Part shown: one piece after another, positions 45,994 through 56,135 of the stretch
Numbering within the stretch: position 1 is the stretch's first letter
Layout of the letters: every line of letters starts with the position of its first letter
NCBI GenBank assembly: GCA_964477445.1
Contig: CAYZED010000010.1
Location: forward strand, 1 to 64,000
Direction of reading: 5' to 3'
Source of the DNA: CAYZED01 sp964477445
GTDB lineage: Bacteria; Bacillota; Clostridia; Lutisporales; Lutisporaceae
DNA length: 64,000 bases
The notes under the pieces: generated by a model
What the model was told of the DNA's origin: nothing
Databases searched by the model: none
What the model saw: only the letters and a program-made list of their open reading frames with translations
Translations under genes and position numbers: made by a program

Positions 45994-48900
45994 ATGAATA
46001 TAAAAAAACTCGGAGTATTGCCTGTCTATGCTTTATTAGTATTGGGTGCATTGGTAATTGGTCTATTTATTTTTGGGGATTACGCTACCGGTAAAGTAGA
46101 AGACGCTAACGTTTCACTAAGATTAGTGGAAAGCATAAGCGGCAAAATTGAATACTCAAAGGTTGAAATTGATAATTTGATATATTCTTATCTAAATTCT
46201 GAGAACAAAAACGATACTGTATATTATGATAGTGTTTACTTAGAGCGAAACAAAAATATTATTTCGCTTGAAGAAATTTTCAAATTTGATTTGGCAAGCA
46301 CATATATAAAAGATTTGCAATTATGGAATGAAAAGTTGTCGGATTATGAAATAGAATGCATTAATCTAATTGGCGAGAAAAAGAAAGAAGAAGCACTGAA
46401 AATTCTTAATGGCTTTGAATATGAGTCTGATAAAGTGAAATTTAACTCGAAACTTCAAATTATGCTGGATTCCATAAATAACGGTCTAATAACTAAAAAG
46501 ATATTCTTTGCGAATTCTGTTACTGTTGCAAAATACGCTCGTTTTATTGTTACGCTATTTCTTGTATTCGTATCTGTGTTGCTTTTTATTAGGATTAGAA
46601 GAAGTTTGATTATTCAAGAAGAATTAGTAAAGAATGTAAAAGAGGTAAATGAAACTCTTGAAATAAAAGTGGCGTTGCGCACAAAAGCTGTTGAGGACAA
46701 AACTAATGAGTTGCAGCAGCGATTTGATGAAATTGAAAGGATATCCCTTTCGCTTGAAGACGAAGTACAAGAGCGAGAATTACTCCAATCAGAAGCAGAG
46801 AGCCTTGGAATTGAAGCAGAAAAAAGAACTGAGTTCGAAGAATCATTAGCCAAATTAAGTTTCAATCTTAGAGGAAATTTGACATTAGGGGAAGTATGTA
46901 AAAGAGGACTTGATTTCTTAGTCAATAATCTCTCAATCCATATGGGAGCAATATATATTAAAGACGATGAATTTCAGTTATCAAAAATTGCTTCGTTTGC
47001 ATATCCTTCGGTAGTAAAAGAAAAATTTGCTGAAGGAGAGGGTTTGGTAGGACAAGCAGCAAAAGATAAAAAGACTATGATTATTGAAAATATCCCAGAG
47101 GATTGTCATGTGGAATTTGGCGGGGGGACTATAATTCCTATAGAACTGGTTGAAAGCCCGCTAATATATAATGATATTGTTATAGGTGTAATAGAATTAA
47201 TTACAATGAGAAAACTTTCTGACCAAGACTTAGAATATGTTAAAAAATCTTCGGAAATAATTGCAGTATCATGTTTTGTTATTCAGGAATCAGAAAAGCT
47301 AAATAGGCTTTTTGGAGAGGTTGAGAATGCTAAAGAATACATTAATACAATATTAGATTCAACAGTTGAAGGCATATATGGTGTTGATAATGATGGGATA
47401 ATAACTTTCTGTAACGCTTCGGGACTGGATTTATTAGGGTATGAAAGCATTGAAAATGTTATAGGAAAAAATGACCATGATTTATTTCATTATAAATATC
47501 CGGATGGAACACCTTTTGACAAAGCAAATTGCTTAATATCAAAAGGCACAGCTCGTGGAGATGGCGTTGAGAGAGAAGAGAAGTTTTGGAGGGCAGATGG
47601 GACAGGAATATGGGTAGAAGTAACATCAAATCCAATTGTTAAAAACGGAAAAGTTGTAGGAACTGTAATCGCATTCAGAGATGTGACTGAGAAGAGAAGC
47701 TTAGAGAGCGAAAATAGAGAAGCAAAACAGAACTTAGGAATAGCATTAACTTCAGCTAAAATGGGCTCGTGGAAATATTTCCCTCTTGAAGATTATCACT
47801 CGGCAGATCAAACTACTATAAGATTATACGGTTTAGAAGAAGTTGAATTAGATGGATCTTTAAGTCAATGGTTTACATTTGTGAATCCAGATGATATCGA
47901 AAAAATAAATCTTGCTATGAAGCATACTATGGAGAATCAGATTGTTGACTATAGAGAGAGCTTTAGAGTTACAAAAGCGGATAATGAGACAACTTTTATT
48001 ATGTCGATTGGGAAATTTAGTTACGATAGTAATGGCGCAGCTATTCTAGCGACAGGATTAGTGTGGGATATTACAGATCTAAAGAGCATAGAAATAGAAC
48101 TCGAAAAAGCGAGAGAAACTGCAGAAGCCGCAACAAAAGCAAAATCTGAGTTTCTAGCTAACATGAGCCACGAAATAAGAACCCCTATGAATACTATAAT
48201 TGGACTTAATCATTTGCTATCAAGAACAGAGATGAATCCTAAACAAATCGATTACGTAAGAAAAATTGGAGTTAGTGCGAATGGACTTCTAGGAATAATT
48301 AATCATATCTTAGATTTCTCAAAAATTGAGGCAGGCAAGCTACAGATAGAAAACATTAAGTTTGACTTGGAATCAGTTCTTGATAATATCTCAAATATGA
48401 CTAATTTAAAAGCTATGCAAAAAGGTATTGAACTTGTTTTTGATGTGGGAGTAGATGTTCCATTAATGTTGAAAGGTGATCCTTTAAGGCTTGGACAAAT
48501 TCTTCTTAACCTCTCGAATAATGCAATTAAATTTACCGAAAAAGGCGAAATAAAAATTTCTGTTAACAAAGTTGAAGATGTTTGTGAAATCGAAGATGGC
48601 GATGAAAACAAAGAGGCTTATAAAAACAAAGATGGGAACTTAAAAACTAAGTTGAAGTTTACTGTTTCAGATACAGGAATAGGAATGACGGAAGACCAGG
48701 TAGGGATGCTGTTCCAGGCATTTCAACAGGCAGACACATCAACTTCTAGAAAATATGGCGGAACGGGTTTGGGGCTCACAATTTCAAAAAAATTATGCGA
48801 AATGATGGGCGGAGAGATAGGCGTAGTTAGCACATTTGGCGTTGGTAGCACTTTTCATTTTACGATATGCTTTGATGTACAAAATAATGCTAGAAAGAAA

Positions 48901-50475
48901 AGTTCGGTTGTACCAGATATTCTTAAGAAACTCAAAGTATTAGTAGTTGATGATAATGAATCAGCTAGAATTGTTATGGAAAACTATCTTAAGGATTTTG
49001 ACTTTAGAGTTGATTCAGTTGATTCAGGTGAAAATGCGATTAAAATTTTTGCAGATGAAGCACAAGGTTCAGATCCCTATAAACTTATATTCATGGACTG
49101 GATGATGGATGGAATAAATGGAGTACAGACATCCTCAAAAATTATTGAAATGAGTCCAGAGAATCTTAGACCAAAGATTATTATGGTCACAAATTTTGGC
49201 CGAGAAGAAGTTATGGAGCAAGCAAAAACTGTTGGACTAGATGCATTCCTAATAAAACCTGTAAATCAATCCTTAATTTTTGACACTGTCATGGATGTTT
49301 TTCAACAATATGTTGAAGTTGCTGAAGAGATTGATAAGCCAAGCAAGAAGGACTATAACTTAGACGATATAAGAGGTGCTAGGATTTTACTTGTGGAAGA
49401 TAATGAAATTAATCAACAGGTAGCAGTAGAATTGCTTGAATCAGAGAAATTCTTTGTAGAAGTGGCTAATAATGGTAAAGAAGGCGTAGAAAAATACTTC
49501 GAATCAAAAGCTAATCCTTTTGATATAATTCTTATGGATTTACAAATGCCTATTATGGATGGAATAACAGCAGCAGCAATGATTATCGGAGACACAGATT
49601 CAGTAAATACACCAATAGTTGCGATGACAGCGGATGCTATGAGTGGTGTAGAAGAAATAGTAATAAAAACAGGTATAAAAGGTTATATTACTAAACCGAT
49701 TGATATTGAAGAACTCTTTTTCACCCTAACAACATGGATTAAGAAGGGTGAGAGAGTACATAATGAGAAATTGACAGATGCCTATTTTGTAGAAGATCTT
49801 TTAATACCAGAAATAGATGGCATTGATATAAAAGATGGGCTTAATCGTGTTGCAGGAAATGTTAAAGTGTATAAAAAACTTCTTAAATCATTTGTTAAGT
49901 CAAATCTAAGTTTTAGAGAAGAGATTATTGAGGCCTTAGAAAAACAGGATCGCGTTTTAGCAGAACGTATTTCACACACTTTAAAAGGCGTTGCAGGTAA
50001 TCTCGGTGCAAAAGAGATATACTCTGCCGCTAAAATACTAGATGATGAATTAAAGAAGGATAATTATGACTTTAAGTTAGTAACTGATTATCTTGATAAT
50101 ACCGAGAAGGAACTTCAAATTGTAATTAAGTCAATAGAAGGAAAAATAGTTCATAACACTTCAAACTATGAAGAAAAAATAATACAAAACACTACAAACC
50201 ATGAAGAAGAATCAAAAGATGAAGAAGAATCAAAAGATGAAGAAGAGATAAGTTATAAACTAAAAACAAACTATGAAGAAAAATCAAAGCAGCTTTTGGC
50301 TACACTAATTATAGCGTTAGAAGATTACAATGCTAATTCGGGTGATTTATTTAATGAATTTGAAAAAAGTGTGGGTAAATTAATCAGCAACGAATTGGCC
50401 GAAAAAATCAGAGGTCTAATTGATAATTACGCATTTGAGGATGCTTTAGTAGAAGTAAAAAGTATTTCGATGTAA
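45994..50475 (+). CDS. hybrid sensor histidine kinase with two receivers and HPt
   Basis: This 1493-residue membrane kinase starts a phosphorelay. Two membrane helices (residues about 10-30 and 185-205) flank a small external sensor, then come a coiled coil, a GAF domain (about 285-435) and two PAS domains (about 445-690). The H-box is NMSHEIRTPMN with phosphorylated His726, and the ATPase domain carries GTGLGLTIS. Receiver 1 has Asp1035 and receiver 2 Asp1182. The HPt domain has His1328 in ISHTLKG. A Glu/Lys/Asp-rich repeat (EEESKDEEESKDEEE) lies after the HPt. Next come a receiver-cyclase and a receiver-HD protein on the same strand, its likely targets. Confidence 0.94.
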   Translation: MNIKKLGVLPVYALLVLGALVIGLFIFGDYATGKVEDANVSLRLVESISGKIEYSKVEIDNLIYSYLNSENKNDTVYYDSVYLERNKNIISLEEIFKFDLASTYIKDLQLWNEKLSDYEIECINLIGEKKKEEALKILNGFEYESDKVKFNSKLQIMLDSINNGLITKKIFFANSVTVAKYARFIVTLFLVFVSVLLFIRIRRSLIIQEELVKNVKEVNETLEIKVALRTKAVEDKTNELQQRFDEIERISLSLEDEVQERELLQSEAESLGIEAEKRTEFEESLAKLSFNLRGNLTLGEVCKRGLDFLVNNLSIHMGAIYIKDDEFQLSKIASFAYPSVVKEKFAEGEGLVGQAAKDKKTMIIENIPEDCHVEFGGGTIIPIELVESPLIYNDIVIGVIELITMRKLSDQDLEYVKKSSEIIAVSCFVIQESEKLNRLFGEVENAKEYINTILDSTVEGIYGVDNDGIITFCNASGLDLLGYESIENVIGKNDHDLFHYKYPDGTPFDKANCLISKGTARGDGVEREEKFWRADGTGIWVEVTSNPIVKNGKVVGTVIAFRDVTEKRSLESENREAKQNLGIALTSAKMGSWKYFPLEDYHSADQTTIRLYGLEEVELDGSLSQWFTFVNPDDIEKINLAMKHTMENQIVDYRESFRVTKADNETTFIMSIGKFSYDSNGAAILATGLVWDITDLKSIEIELEKARETAEAATKAKSEFLANMSHEIRTPMNTIIGLNHLLSRTEMNPKQIDYVRKIGVSANGLLGIINHILDFSKIEAGKLQIENIKFDLESVLDNISNMTNLKAMQKGIELVFDVGVDVPLMLKGDPLRLGQILLNLSNNAIKFTEKGEIKISVNKVEDVCEIEDGDENKEAYKNKDGNLKTKLKFTVSDTGIGMTEDQVGMLFQAFQQADTSTSRKYGGTGLGLTISKKLCEMMGGEIGVVSTFGVGSTFHFTICFDVQNNARKKSSVVPDILKKLKVLVVDDNESARIVMENYLKDFDFRVDSVDSGENAIKIFADEAQGSDPYKLIFMDWMMDGINGVQTSSKIIEMSPENLRPKIIMVTNFGREEVMEQAKTVGLDAFLIKPVNQSLIFDTVMDVFQQYVEVAEEIDKPSKKDYNLDDIRGARILLVEDNEINQQVAVELLESEKFFVEVANNGKEGVEKYFESKANPFDIILMDLQMPIMDGITAAAMIIGDTDSVNTPIVAMTADAMSGVEEIVIKTGIKGYITKPIDIEELFFTLTTWIKKGERVHNEKLTDAYFVEDLLIPEIDGIDIKDGLNRVAGNVKVYKKLLKSFVKSNLSFREEIIEALEKQDRVLAERISHTLKGVAGNLGAKEIYSAAKILDDELKKDNYDFKLVTDYLDNTEKELQIVIKSIEGKIVHNTSNYEEKIIQNTTNHEEESKDEEESKDEEEISYKLKTNYEEKSKQLLATLIIALEDYNANSGDLFNEFEKSVGKLISNELAEKIRGLIDNYAFEDALVEVKSISM

Positions 50476-50495
50476 ATTAAAACGTAAATTAAAAA
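50472..50495. repeat. 12-bp duplication across a stop codon
   Basis: GTAAATTAAAAC (50472-50483) and GTAAATTAAAAA (50484-50495) follow each other; the first contains the TAA stop of the hybrid kinase. Confidence 0.8.
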
Positions 50496-50582
50496 TTGAA
50501 TAGATTAACTCCAGGAGATAGTTAAATTTCTAGGAATGGCATAATTTTTGAATAAATAGCTTATTTAAGCGAGGGATTAATT

Positions 50583-51590
50583 ATGATCAAAAAAACAATT
50601 CTTGTCATTGATGATGTTCCAGATAATATTACATTTATTAACAATTTGCTTAGTGATGAGTTTATCATTAAGGCATCAACAAACGCTAAAACTGCGTTAA
50701 GAATTTTGCAGAACGCTCCATATCCGGATTTGATATTACTAGATGTAGTTATGCCTGAAGTGAATGGGTATGATTTATGCAAAACAATTAAAGAAAACAT
50801 CCTAGTAAGAGATATTCCTATTATTTTTGTTACATCTAACACATCACCTGATGAGATTACGCGAGGTTTTATAAGTGGTGGAGTTGATTACGTGACTAAA
50901 CCTTATAATCCAAATGAATTAAAAGCGAGAATATCAACCCATTTGAAGTTGAAGGACTCAATCGAAAAGATGCGGATAATTGCTAATAAATTGGGAAAAT
51001 ATTTACCAGCAGAAGTGTATGCGTCAATTTTCTCTGGAGATCAAGATGTAAAAGTTCAAGCCACAAAAAAGTATCTTACAGTTTGTTTCACGGATATCAT
51101 TAACTTTTCTGAAATTTCTGAATCAATAACTATCGACGAGCTAACCACACGTATGAACAAATATATGAACAAAATGGCTGAGATTACAGTAAACTATGGA
51201 GGCACTTTGGATAAATTCATAGGTGATGCTGTTATGATTTTTTTTGGGGATCCAAAGTCAAAAGGTGAAGATGAAGATGCAAGACTTTGTGTTGAGATGG
51301 CAAAAGAAATGATAATTGAATCAAATAAAATGGATATAAATCTAAGAATTGGTATTAACAGCGGAGAATGTATTGTTGGGAATTTTGGAAGCGAAAACAG
51401 GATGGACTATACAATAATGGGAAGAGTGGTAAACGCCGCTAAACGATTAGAAACAGCTTCTGAAGAAAACAAAATTTTAATTTCCGATAGTACATATAAA
51501 CATATTTTAGGCGAAGAATCTTCTACTGTTTTTGGAGAAATTCATGTTAAAGGGATTAAAGACTCAATAAAGACTTATTTAGTTGATTAG
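50583..51590 (+). CDS. response regulator with class III adenylate/guanylate cyclase
   Basis: This 335-residue protein pairs an N-terminal receiver (phosphorylated Asp54 in LLDVVMPEVNG) with a class III nucleotide cyclase. Metal Asp residues are in CFTDIINF and KFIGDAVMIFFG. The substrate and transition-state residues are in TLDKFIG, DYTIMG and VNAAKRLE. All required cyclase residues appear to be present, so it should make cAMP or cGMP. ATG 50583 follows AGCGAGGG. Its position after the HPt-containing kinase suggests control by that relay. Confidence 0.93.
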   Translation: MIKKTILVIDDVPDNITFINNLLSDEFIIKASTNAKTALRILQNAPYPDLILLDVVMPEVNGYDLCKTIKENILVRDIPIIFVTSNTSPDEITRGFISGGVDYVTKPYNPNELKARISTHLKLKDSIEKMRIIANKLGKYLPAEVYASIFSGDQDVKVQATKKYLTVCFTDIINFSEISESITIDELTTRMNKYMNKMAEITVNYGGTLDKFIGDAVMIFFGDPKSKGEDEDARLCVEMAKEMIIESNKMDINLRIGINSGECIVGNFGSENRMDYTIMGRVVNAAKRLETASEENKILISDSTYKHILGEESSTVFGEIHVKGIKDSIKTYLVD

Positions 51591-51601
51591 GGGTGAAAAC
51601 G

Positions 51602-52735
51602 ATGGAAGACACTATATTAATAGTTGATGATGCTACGGGTAATTTAATTGTTTTAAGTGAGATATTGAAACAACAATATAATGTAAGGGTTGCAAATTCA
51701 GGGGAAGCAGCACTTAAAGCGTTAAAAGTAGAAAAGGCCCCAAGTCTAATTCTTCTAGATATAGTTATGCCCGATATAAATGGATATATTATCGCAAAAA
51801 AGATTAGATCTGATCCAAAATTTGAGAACACACCGATAATTTTTATTAGCGGTTAAGCGGAGGCATCAGATATTGTTAAAGGATTTAGTGTTGGAGGAGT
51901 AGATTATATCACAAAACCATTTAACGCTGAAGAGGTTTTAGTAAGAGTCAAGAATCATTTGGATCTAAGAAATGCAAAAATTGAAGTTGCGACACTTTTA
52001 TCAAAAACACTTGTTGGAACTATAAAAGTTATGATTGAACTGAGTTCATATGCAAATCCTCATTTATATGAAATGACAAGTAGGATGTCCAAATATGGGA
52101 AAGAGATTTTGGGAATAATTAATTATGATAGAAATTACTTGTGGGTTATTGATTTAGCGATTAATCTATCCCAAATTGGCTGTCTATCGCTTAACTCTCT
52201 TATCCTTAACAAAAGATACTCAAACATTATCCTTAAAGTTGAGGATCAAGAGAAATACAATGATCATCCTAGAAAGGGTGGAGATTTAATCGCGAAGATA
52301 CCAAGATTAGATAAAGTTGCTGAAATTGTTAGAAATCAATTCACACATCCGAATGACATTAGAAAAGGCACGTCAGAAATTGTGGAAGTTGGAATAGGAG
52401 TTTTAAACTTACTGATAACGTATGAAGATTTACTATTAAAAGGATATTCAAAAGTTGGCGCCCTTAATTATTTAACTATCTCACCTCCAGGATACCCTAA
52501 ACCGTTTATAGATGCTTTTTCAAAGATAATAAATGAAGAAATCCATTCTGTTTTAGATAACATATCGGTTGATAAGGCAAAAAAAGGGATGGTTTTAGCA
52601 GAAGACATAATTTCTAAAGACGGTGATGTACTTATTATAAAGAGTACTATTCTTACAGATACATTAATAAATATGCTAAACTTCTTGAATAGGAATGGCG
52701 AACTTGATAAAATAAGTGTATTAAAGAGAGAGTAA
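51602..52735 (+). pseudogene. receiver plus degenerate HD-type regulator with in-frame TAA
   Basis: The receiver begins MEDTILIVDDATGN with Asp53 in LLDIVMPDING. After FIISG-type residues the frame meets TAA at 51854-51856, then continues as AEASDIVKGF and GGVDYITKPFN, the rest of the receiver. A single base change (TTA to TAA) would explain it. The C-terminal part (about 51959-52735) is HD-GYP-like but lacks HD: LINLSQIGCLSL replaces LLHDIG, and no GYP motif is present. So it would be a non-catalytic output domain. Start ATG 51602 follows AGGGGTG. It is either a recent null or a readthrough gene. Confidence 0.8.
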
Positions 52736-52751
52736 ATAATGAGGTGAAATC

Positions 52752-53906
52752 ATGGAATATAAAAAACTTGGGAAAACCGATCTTAAAATCTCCAAACTTG
52801 GATTTGGGTGCATGCGTTTTCGTGCAGAAGATGGCTCATCAGACATGATGAGCGCCAACAAACCGATAGATAAGGACTATACTATAAGACTATTGCATAA
52901 AGCTATCGAAGAAGGTGTTAATTACTTTGATACTGCCTATGTTTATCATGGCGGAAAAAGCGAGACTCTTTTGGGAGAAGCTTTTAGGGATGGGAAAAGA
53001 AACAAAATTCAAATTGCGACTAAACTCCCTGCTTGGCTAGCGAAAACTCCAGAAGATTTTGATAAACTTTTAGATGAGCAGTTAAAAAGATTGGAGACTG
53101 ATTACCTCGATGTGTATTTAGTACATGCATTAAGTGGAAGAGCTTGGGACAAAGCATATGCATTAGGGATAACTGACTTTTTGGACAAAATAAAAAAACA
53201 AGGAAAAGTTAAGGCAGTTGGGTTTTCATTTCATGATGAATATGATGCCTATAAGACGATTTTAGATGCGTATAATTGGGACGTTTCACAGATACAATTG
53301 AACTATTTAGATGAGAATTATCAGGCAGGCATAAAAGGAATGCAAGATGCGGCTAAAAAAGATATTGGCATAATCGTAATGGAACCACTAAAGGGAGGGA
53401 AACTAGCAATTAATCAGCCAGTAGATGTCATGAAATTATGGGACAAATACCCAGCAAATAGAACGCCTGCCGATTGGGCGTTGAGATGGGTTTGGGATAA
53501 AGAAGAAGTTGCTTGTGTACTCAGTGGAATGCACTCATTTGAAGAGCTTGATCAAAATTTAGTGACTGCTAGCACGTCAAGTATAAATACACTCACACAC
53601 CAAGAAATTGAAACATATAAAAAAGTAAAAGACATTTACAGAAAAAGATCAAAGGTAAGTTGTACCGCATGTGGTTATTGCATGCCTTGTCCTGTTGGCG
53701 TTGAAATCCCTACTAATTTTAAATTATATAATGATGTATTCATGTTTGATGATAATTTTTTTGCACCAGGAGTATATAAAACTCTAAAGAGTGAACAAAA
53801 AGCCTCGGCATGCATTGCCTGTGGGAAATGTGAAGAAATTTGTCCTCAACAAATAAAGGTTAGCGAAGTAATGAAAGACGTTACGGAGACTTTTGAGAAG
53901 AAATAA
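52752..53906 (+). CDS. aldo/keto reductase with two C-terminal 4Fe-4S clusters
   Basis: This 384-residue NAD(P)H-linked oxidoreductase has an aldo/keto reductase barrel with FDTAYVYHGGKSE (catalytic Asp-Tyr), then VHALSG. C-terminal ferredoxin-like motifs CTACGYCMPCP and CIACGKCEEICP bind two 4Fe-4S clusters. This is a common anaerobe architecture. ATG 52752 follows GAGGTGA. Substrate unknown. Confidence 0.93.
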   Translation: MEYKKLGKTDLKISKLGFGCMRFRAEDGSSDMMSANKPIDKDYTIRLLHKAIEEGVNYFDTAYVYHGGKSETLLGEAFRDGKRNKIQIATKLPAWLAKTPEDFDKLLDEQLKRLETDYLDVYLVHALSGRAWDKAYALGITDFLDKIKKQGKVKAVGFSFHDEYDAYKTILDAYNWDVSQIQLNYLDENYQAGIKGMQDAAKKDIGIIVMEPLKGGKLAINQPVDVMKLWDKYPANRTPADWALRWVWDKEEVACVLSGMHSFEELDQNLVTASTSSINTLTHQEIETYKKVKDIYRKRSKVSCTACGYCMPCPVGVEIPTNFKLYNDVFMFDDNFFAPGVYKTLKSEQKASACIACGKCEEICPQQIKVSEVMKDVTETFEKK

Positions 53907-54031
53907 AGAAACCATGATATCTAGTATATTTGTTAGAAGAAATTTAATAGCGATGTTAAGATTATCACTGGTAAGAAGCTTGATAGAGAATAAGAAGTAG
54001 ATTTTAGGTGAATAATAGGAGGTGCTTTTAC

Positions 54032-54535
54032 GTGAATAATATCTATGAAAAAAGAGCGATAGAGCTAGGGGCTACTAATGCAGTTGTTTTTAAAATTGAG
54101 GATATTGAGTTTGACTCCAGAACAATTTTGAAATGTATGTTTGGATGTAAAGACTGGGGAAAGGGTTGTACCTGCCCATCAAGAGAAAATAACGTAAGCA
54201 TAGCGGAGTATAAAGAAATTCTTAGCAGATATAAATGGGGGATAATTGTTCATTCTCCTGACAAAAAAATTGCCCAAGAGGTTTCTTATCAAATCGAAAA
54301 AGAAGCTTTCTTTGATGGCTTTTATTTTGCGTTTTCGATGAGTGATTGTTCAATATGCAAAGAATGTATGGGGAATAAAGACAAGGCCTGTGCTCACATA
54401 AAGAAAGCAAGGCCAGCATTTCACAGTGTTGGGATAGATGTATTTAAAACTGTTCGAAAATTTGGTCTTCCAATCGAGACTTTGAAAGAAGAGGGTGAGC
54501 CTCAGAACTGGTACTCGGCGGTGTTTATAGAGTAG
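54032..54535 (+). CDS. DUF2284 cysteine-rich metal-binding protein
   Basis: This 167-residue protein has the DUF2284 cysteine pattern: KCMFGCKDWGKGCTCPS and then DCSICKECMGNKDKACAH. These cysteines probably bind Fe-S or another metal. Start GTG 54032 follows AGGAGG (54015-54020 region); a GTG at 54008 precedes the binding site. Function unknown. A strong terminator follows. Confidence 0.9.
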   Translation: MNNIYEKRAIELGATNAVVFKIEDIEFDSRTILKCMFGCKDWGKGCTCPSRENNVSIAEYKEILSRYKWGIIVHSPDKKIAQEVSYQIEKEAFFDGFYFAFSMSDCSICKECMGNKDKACAHIKKARPAFHSVGIDVFKTVRKFGLPIETLKEEGEPQNWYSAVFIE

Positions 54536-54575
54536 CATAAAGTAATAATAGAATATAAATGGTTAAAAGAATAAA

Positions 54576-54631
54576 GGGCTTGCTGAAATTGAAATTAATT
54601 CTCATTCAGCAGGCCCAAAAATTTTTTTTTT
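54576..54631 (+). terminator. terminator after DUF2284 gene
   Basis: GGGCTTGCTGAA pairs with TTCAGCAGGCCC (one bulge), then a stretch of ten T. The loop is 17 nt. Confidence 0.9.
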
Positions 54632-54633
54632 GG

Positions 54634-55869
54634 CTACTCTATTTTCAAAGCGTCTAGAGAATCTATAGAATCCAGAACATCTAGCGCCGCCTGAGCATAA
54701 AAGGCCACGCCCGTTACAAATCCATCTTCATCTATATCAAAATAATCACTGTGCATCGGCATTTTTCCGCCGACACCTAATCTGAAAAACCCAGACTTTG
54801 CATATGCAGAATATTCGCCAAAATCCTCAGCTCCAGTTACAGGCTGATTATATGAAACCAGACTTGGGTTGGTTATTTTTTTTGCGGCTGCAAGCCCTAA
54901 TTCGACAATATCTGCATCGTTAACTACTGCTTTGATAGATGAATCATACTCGATTTCAACGGTACAACGATAAGTTGCAGCAGTCATTTCAACGATTCGC
55001 TTAAAGGCAGAAATTACGGCATCGTGTGTTTCTGTATTGAAAAATCGCACAGTACCCGTGAGTTCAGCCTCGCCGGAAATAATATTAAATCTACTTCCTG
55101 AATTAAAGCTACCCACTGTCACGACCAAAGGATCCATTGGAGTAAACTCTCTACTTACTAAAGTCTGCAAATTCATTACCATAGCAGCCCCGCATAAGGT
55201 GGCATCAATCCCATTTTGTGGATTTGCACCGTGACAAGTAATGCCTTTGATTTTGATTTTGAACACATCTGCTCCAGCGGTATTAGTTCCATGACAAGAT
55301 TCGATTTTTCCGACTTCTAATTGAGAGAAAATATGAAGGCCAATAACCGCATCCACATCATCCATTCCACCTTGAGCAATAACAAGTTTGGCACCTGCTC
55401 CTATTTCTTCAGCTGGTTGAAATAAAAATCTTACACTTCCGGAAAATTCATTCTTTAACTCGCTCAAAACCATTACGGAGCCCATAAGCATTGCAGTGTG
55501 AGCGTCATGGCCACAAGCGTGCATGAATCCATCGTTTTTACTTTTATATTCATATTCAGTTTTTTCTTGGATGCTTAAGGCATCGATATCGCCTCTTAAA
55601 GCCACTCGCTTAATTCTTTTTTTCTCGCATAAGAAAGCATCTTTAGAATCTTCTTTACCGCCTTGAAATTCGGGTAAAGCGCCTTGAATTTCAGCAATTA
55701 CGCCTGTCGGATTAAGCATTCTATATGGAACACCTAATTCATCAAGTTTAGAAGCAATCTGTTTTGAGGTTCGGAATTCTTGCATGCTTGGTTCAGGGTG
55801 CATATGTAAGTCTCGTCTAAAGTCTACGACTTGGGGTTGCACTTTTTTTGCCATTTTTAAAATATCCAT
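54634..55869 (-). CDS. M20-family amidohydrolase (N-acyl amino acid type)
   Basis: This 411-residue zinc hydrolase is of the HipO/AmaA type, which removes acyl groups from amino acids or related amides. FRRDLHMHPEPSMQE, HACGHDAHTAM (metal ligands) and FLFQPAEEIGAGAK are present, along with the late GAEDFGEYS. Start ATG 55869 follows GGAGGAGC; a longer upstream frame is ruled out by this site. An unusual internal stretch between GALPEFQG and KRVALRGD (about 17 residues, mostly charged) is inserted in the first domain. Confidence 0.92.
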   Translation of the reverse strand: MDILKMAKKVQPQVVDFRRDLHMHPEPSMQEFRTSKQIASKLDELGVPYRMLNPTGVIAEIQGALPEFQGGKEDSKDAFLCEKKRIKRVALRGDIDALSIQEKTEYEYKSKNDGFMHACGHDAHTAMLMGSVMVLSELKNEFSGSVRFLFQPAEEIGAGAKLVIAQGGMDDVDAVIGLHIFSQLEVGKIESCHGTNTAGADVFKIKIKGITCHGANPQNGIDATLCGAAMVMNLQTLVSREFTPMDPLVVTVGSFNSGSRFNIISGEAELTGTVRFFNTETHDAVISAFKRIVEMTAATYRCTVEIEYDSSIKAVVNDADIVELGLAAAKKITNPSLVSYNQPVTGAEDFGEYSAYAKSGFFRLGVGGKMPMHSDYFDIDEDGFVTGVAFYAQAALDVLDSIDSLDALKIE

Positions 55870-56135
55870 TTGAGCTCCTCCATAATTTTTGGTTAGCAAC
55901 ATTATTATTATACATGATACATAGAGGATATAAAACCCCTCTTTTCCCTCAAGAACCTCCCCCAAAATGCCGATACATGAGCAGGATAACTATTTCTCTG
56001 ATAGAATATAAAGAGTATGGTTTGAATGATTTTGACTAAACAATAATTGTATTTTTGCAAAACAGTAACTACATTTTTGATTGATAGAACCTAAAAAATG
56101 TAATTTAGCTTGAAGTGGCAGAATGGAAGGTAAAA

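Noticed and set aside
51959..52735. Independent gene for the HD-like domain starting at TTG 51959
   Set aside because: The same frame continues upstream through the end of the receiver to the TAA at 51854, with no binding site at 51959.
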